DNA from: Patiria pectinifera
Taxonomy: Eukaryota > Echinodermata > Asteroidea > Valvatida > Asterinidae
DNA: 64,000 nucleotides
Assembly: GCA_029964075.1 (NCBI GenBank)
Contig: CM057148.1
Span: 29,567,916 to 29,631,915 of the forward strand
Direction: 5' to 3'
The translations under genes and the position numbers were made by a program. Shown here piece after piece: positions 59,815 through 64,000 of this stretch. The stretch's first letter is position 1; every line of letters begins with the position of its first letter. Under the pieces are notes generated by a model. It worked only from the letters and a program-made list of their open reading frames with translations. It made no database searches and was not told the DNA's origin.

Positions 59815-62800
59815 TAGGTTTTCCCGGCGAATTTCCAAATTGTTCTAATCAGTTTCATTATCAGCCATTCAATTTCGCGTGAGTTTTGCACATGTGGTCC
59901 AATAGGGGTTTCTTTTTCACTTGGGGTTCATTCAATTTCATTTTTAGGCAGCCAAGATTTTGCTGTGAATGTTCGTTTTTGTTTTCCGTCAGCCTTTTTT
60001 GTTTTGGTGCATTCAAGACTTGACTTGTAGCAGTCTGAAATTAAGTCTTTGCAACCTTTTGACGGTTGACGCATTCAAATTAGCGAACATCTGTGCGCTT
60101 ACAACGTATAACCATGCTTTTCGTTTCTTATTAGTTTATGGGCAATCGCTTTCATCGTTTGGTCATTTAAATTGGTAAGATTTTTCAATCGATATTTTTC
60201 CCCATTTTTCTCCAAGGTTCATTCCCCCCCCCCAAAAAAAAAAAAATCTTGATGACTGTAAAATTTACAATGTTACAAATCACCTGATAGATATGAGGGA
60301 AACAAGATACAGCGAAATAATGAATTAAATGGGACTAAGATATAGGTTTTCCCAGCGAATTTCCGAATTTTTCTAATCAGTTTCATTATCAGCCATTCAA
60401 TTTCGCGCGAGTTTTGCACACGTGGTCCAATTGGGGTTTCTTTTTCATTTGGGGTTCATTCAATTTCATTTTTAGGCAGCCAAGATTTTGCTGTGAATGT
60501 TCGTTTTCGTTTTTGGGCAGCCTATTTCGTTTTTGTGCATTCAAAACTTAACTTGAAGCAGTCTTAAATTAAGTCTTTGCAACCTTTTGACGGTTGATGC
60601 ATTCAAATTAGCGAACATCTGTGCGCTTATAACGTATAACCATGCTTTTCGTTTCTTATTCGTTTATGGGCAATCGCTTTCATCGTTTGGTCATTTAAAT
60701 TAATAAGAATTTTTAATCGATATTTGTTTTCTTATTTTTCTCCGAGGTTCATTTCCCCCCCCCTGAAAAAACAAAATCTTCATGACTGTAAAATTTACAA
60801 TGTTACAAATCAACTGATATGAGGGAAACAAGATGCAACGAAATAATGAATTGAAAGGGACTAAGATAATTTCTTTTTCACTGTTGATCTTTTCTACTTG
60901 TTGAAACGTTTGATCAAGGGTTTTTGTTACGTTGACGATTTCTTGACGTGCAAGACATCGGAACACGTATATATGTTTGGAAATGGCTGTACCGTCGGGA
61001 ACACTTCTCTCACGCGTTATTTCTTAAATGTTTTTTTTGCGTATGTCTGACCGAACACTTACCATATTCATAGGGCCCATGCAAAACTTTCAATGCAATA
61101 CATCTTTGTGTCACATTTAACCTTATTTGCAAGTTTTATTTTCCATTTTGAGGGGCGTTTTTGGTGCCTTCTCCGTTTTTATGCTAATGCAAAGTTTCAT
61201 ATTCATTAGAAAACCTGTAATGGCATTCCGAGCATGATTAATGCTACACGGCTATTTCACCAAAAAAAGTTGCTAGAATTTTGGATATTTTGCTGTCATA
61301 AATTTCTTTTATTTGGTGATTATTTGATGTGTCAGTATATGGCAGTAAGCCAATGACCAACCCTTTCCCACAAATGTTTTCAATTAGCAAATTTTGGATG
61401 AATAATTTTAAAGAAAAAACCCTAAACTGAACAGTGTGTTCCTGAAATGACATCACAGTAACAGCGCGCTCATACGTAGTCCGTAAAAGCATGGAAAAAA
61501 GTTTAAAGAAGTGCACTTTTGCAGGAAGATTAACCAAAAAAAATTGTCAAATGTGTAGTTTTCTTACATTTCACAGTAGTAAAGAGTTGCACAATAAGAA
61601 GTCCTGAGAAAAATTCATTGCACATACCCTTCAATTAAGAAAGAAGGGCATCTACGGATTGAAGTCATCAAATATGATTTATGCTAAGGAATACGGAAAC
61701 GTATGAAGATGTTTGACAAAATGTGAAATATGTTTGCCCATTAATGAAAACGAATGCCCAATCAACCCCTTACTAATGGTTTAGACGAAATTGAATGAAC
61801 AACGCATTACTTTTAAAATGAATGCATCTTTGATAGGGACGAGTGAAGCTAAAAGGCGATAGAATGCTCGGATAGGGAAATTGAATGATTCTTTTTGATT
61901 GTCAAATGCCGATCTGCGTGATCTTTCAATTTCAATCTAAATTGAATGAGCTAGGCGCTAAATTGAATGAAAACTTGGTGAAATTGGCCGGGAAAACCTA
62001 TAATTTCTTTTTCACTGTTGATCTTTTCTATATACTTGTTTAAACGTTTGATCAAGGGGCTTTTTTACGTTGACGATTTCCTGACGTGCAAGACATCGGG
62101 ACACGTATGTTTGGCAATGGTGGTCGGGAACACTTCTCTTGCATTATTTCTTAAATGTTTTCTTGCGTATGTCTGACCGAACACTTACCGTATTCACAGG
62201 GCCCATGCAAAGTAAGTTTGCAATGAAAACCTTGAAAATACATCTTTGTGTCACATTTAACCTTATTTGCAAGTTTTATTTTCCATTTTGAGGGGTGTTT
62301 GGGTGCCCTCTCCGTTGTTATGCTAATGCAAAGTTTCATATTCATTAGAAAACCTGTGATGGCATTCCGAATTTCTTTAATAAATTCTTTTATTTGGTGA
62401 TTATGTGATGTCTCAGTACATGGCAGTAAGCAATGACCAACCCTTTCCCACAAATGTTTTCAATAAGCAAATTTTGTATGAAGAATTTGAAAGAAAAAAC
62501 CCTAAACTAAATAGTGTCTTCCTGAAATGACATCACAGTAACAGCGTTAGTCCGGAAAAGCAAGGAAACTGTTAAATGTTTAAAGAAGTGCACATTTGCA
62601 ATAAGATTAACCCAACAAGTGTTGTCAAATGTGTAGTTTTCTTACATTTCACAGAGTTGCGCATAAAGAATTCCTGAGAAAAATCAATTGCACATACCTT
62701 TTAATTAAGAAAGAAAGTCAATCTAAGGTTTGAAGTCATCAAATATGATTTACGCTTAGGAATACGTATGAAGTCTTAAAAGATGTTTGACAAAATGTGA

Positions 62801-63074
62801 AATATGTTTGCCCATTAATGAAAACGAATGCCCGATCAACCCCTTACTAATGGTTTAGACGAAATTGAACGAACAACGCGATACTTTTAATATGAATGCA
62901 TCTTTGATAGGGACGAGTGAAGATAAAGGGCGATAGAATGCTCGGATAGTGAAATAGAATGATTCTTTTTGATTGTCGAATGCCGATCTGCGTGATCTTT
63001 CAATTTCAAACTAAATCGAATGAGCCAGGCGTTAAATTGAACGAAAACTTGGTGAAATTGGCCGGGAAAACCTA
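59815..63074. mobile_element. TA-target TIR transposon (outer copy, interrupted)
   Basis: Left half 59815-60342 and right half 62003-63074, with TAGGTTTTCCCGGC at the start, GGCCGGGAAAACCTA at the end, and TA flanks (59813-59814, 63075-63076). It is split by another member of the same family at a TA within ctaagataatttc. Confidence 0.88.
60343..62000. mobile_element. TA-target TIR transposon (inner, full length 1658 bp)
   Basis: Complete copy from TAGGTTTTCCCAGC to GGCCGGGAAAACCTA, flanked by TA (60341-60342, 62001-62002). The empty site (ctaagataatttc) is visible in the element's own body at 60861-60873, which proves the TA duplication. AT-rich with many aattgaatga-type words near the right end. 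No transposase, so non-autonomous; the TA target suggests a Tc1/mariner-like mobiliser, unproven. Confidence 0.9.
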
Positions 63075-63076
63075 TA

Positions 63077-63354
63077 TATAGTTGGGCCGTGTTCATTGAA
63101 GCATGAAACGCTGACATTTTATTTTAAGCCAATACCCGACACAATGTGTAATTCTAGGAAACGTAAAACAATTACAAAAGGGTAATAACTGGGTTTGGGG
63201 GGGGTGGGGGTTGTGTTTGTGTGTGTGTGTGGGTGGGGGGGGGGGGGGTGTGTGTGTGTGTGTGTGGTTTTTAGGGGTTTTTTTTGAGAGCGAATTTTTG
63301 TCATTTTATAATACCCAACTCACTGCGTAACCTCTTGGTTTTAATCTCACTTAC
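63077..63354. other. Spacer with G/GT microsatellite
   Basis: 63196-63270 holds (g)n and (gt)n runs. No coding signal. Confidence 0.6.
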
Positions 63355-63875
63355 CTTTTCAAGATGAAAGCTTGAAAAATCTGGAAGACGATTGGTTCTT
63401 TGAAAGCCTAAAGTAGCAAAGAAAATAAACATTGCACTTACACCATTTACTCAGACTAAAAAAAATGTATTATCACAGAATTCGCTTTGCAAGAAACGTC
63501 GTATCGAAATCCACCGTTGCTGCGGTGGAAATGTGGCAAAACGCGATCTTTGGAGTTTTCACTCAAAACAATGAATTTCAGATGGAGATTCCAATTTCAA
63601 AACACATTCTTAAGTACGATGCAAGCATTTTCCAAATTATCCTCCCGACCCCTGGTTATATACAACTAGACTTGGTTTGCCATTGAATAAACACATTAAT
63701 TTCAAATTAATCTGACAAAAGGCGATACCTACATTAAGCAGATGAGATTATGTTCAGTTTGAACACTCGTCCGAAAGAAGCCTTTTGTAGTTGACAGCTT
63801 TTCCATCCACGTTCCTTCTAGTTAACAGAACTGCGTAGTTTGCAAACCACCACGCAGGTCGTCTAGGCGGAAACT
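63355..63875 (-). other. Candidate 5' untranslated exon on the minus strand
   Basis: A strong donor (GAAAAG/GTAAGTGAG) at 63355/63354 lies about 520 bases downstream, on the minus strand, of a TATA box. The stretch lacks a convincing coding frame. If real, it could be the non-coding first exon of the GTPase gene, whose first coding exon begins with an acceptor at 42048. That would need a ~21 kb intron full of transposons. Confidence 0.25.
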
Positions 63876-63901
63876 TCTAGAGATCCTTCCCGGCGCGCTC
63901 T

Positions 63902-63953
63902 TTTATATGCGCTATGCATGTTAGAGACAAGTTTCGTTTTCGTTTGTCACGTG
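63902..63953 (-). promoter_or_regulatory. Minus-strand promoter-like cluster: TATA, ISRE-like, CACGTG
   Basis: On the minus strand a TATA box (catataaaa, 63902-63909) lies about 20 bases downstream of an element reading AGTTTCGTTTTCGTTT on the plus strand (63930-63945). That fits the interferon-stimulated response element consensus AGTTTCNNTTTCNY. A CACGTG E-box abuts it (63948-63953). Just downstream, ggaaacttctagagatcc (63869-63886) resembles a heat-shock element. The target gene is unknown; the SNTX-GTPase is the only intact minus-strand gene to the left. Confidence 0.4.
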
Positions 63954-64000
63954 AGCCGGTAATTTCCAGATTCGGCACGTACACCAGAACCAGTTACGTG

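Overview
The window is eukaryotic. It has spliced genes with consensus splice sites, long AT-rich introns and spacers, microsatellites, SINE and LINE remnants, TIR transposons and a Ty3/Gypsy-type LTR retrotransposon. The gene content (a stonustoxin-like N-terminal domain fused to a P-loop GTPase) and the many short ACATGTA-type words suggest a marine invertebrate, perhaps a deuterostome such as an echinoderm, hemichordate or amphioxus. That assignment is an inference, and I cannot name a species.

Layout. Positions 1-23203 are a tandem array: four complete copies of a ~4.8 kb unit plus one cut by the left window edge. Each copy carries, on the minus strand, a first coding exon (A) with a good Kozak start and a consensus donor, then about 1.25 kb to its left an internal exon (B) with consensus acceptor and donor. 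A and B join in compatible phase. I do not recognise the protein. Each copy also has a perfect 29-bp-arm hairpin, a CpG-rich stretch with inverted CCAAT boxes, and a cluster of short hairpins that ends about 20 bp from the duplication junction. One B exon and one A exon are frameshifted.

23204-35200 has no convincing intact gene. It holds a lone WD40-like candidate exon (27301-27411) with an in-frame stop, two TIR elements, a LINE endonuclease remnant, a tRNA-like SINE, a 2 kb AT-rich degenerate repeat and a minisatellite of about 53 copies of a 29-bp unit.

35200-42047 is the best gene here, on the minus strand: a two-coding-exon gene for a protein of about 1,200 residues with a stonustoxin-like N-terminal domain, a helical region, Cys/His clusters and an AIG1/GIMAP-like GTPase domain. 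A minus-strand promoter-like cluster at the far right edge (TATA, ISRE-like, CACGTG) with a donor at 63355 could be its distal promoter, but this is unproven.

42561-50683 is a complete but decayed Ty3/Gypsy-type element with paired LTRs, TSD, PBS and PPT. Between integrase and the 3' LTR it carries an SGNH/GDSL-hydrolase-like ORF. 50684-64000 is transposon-rich: CREB-site-bearing degenerate tandem repeats, a CR1-like LINE 3' end, a 133-bp perfect inverted repeat around a (TA)n tract, a SINE with long direct repeats, a piggyBac-like MITE, and a 1.66 kb TA-target TIR element, one copy of which is inserted inside another copy of the same family.
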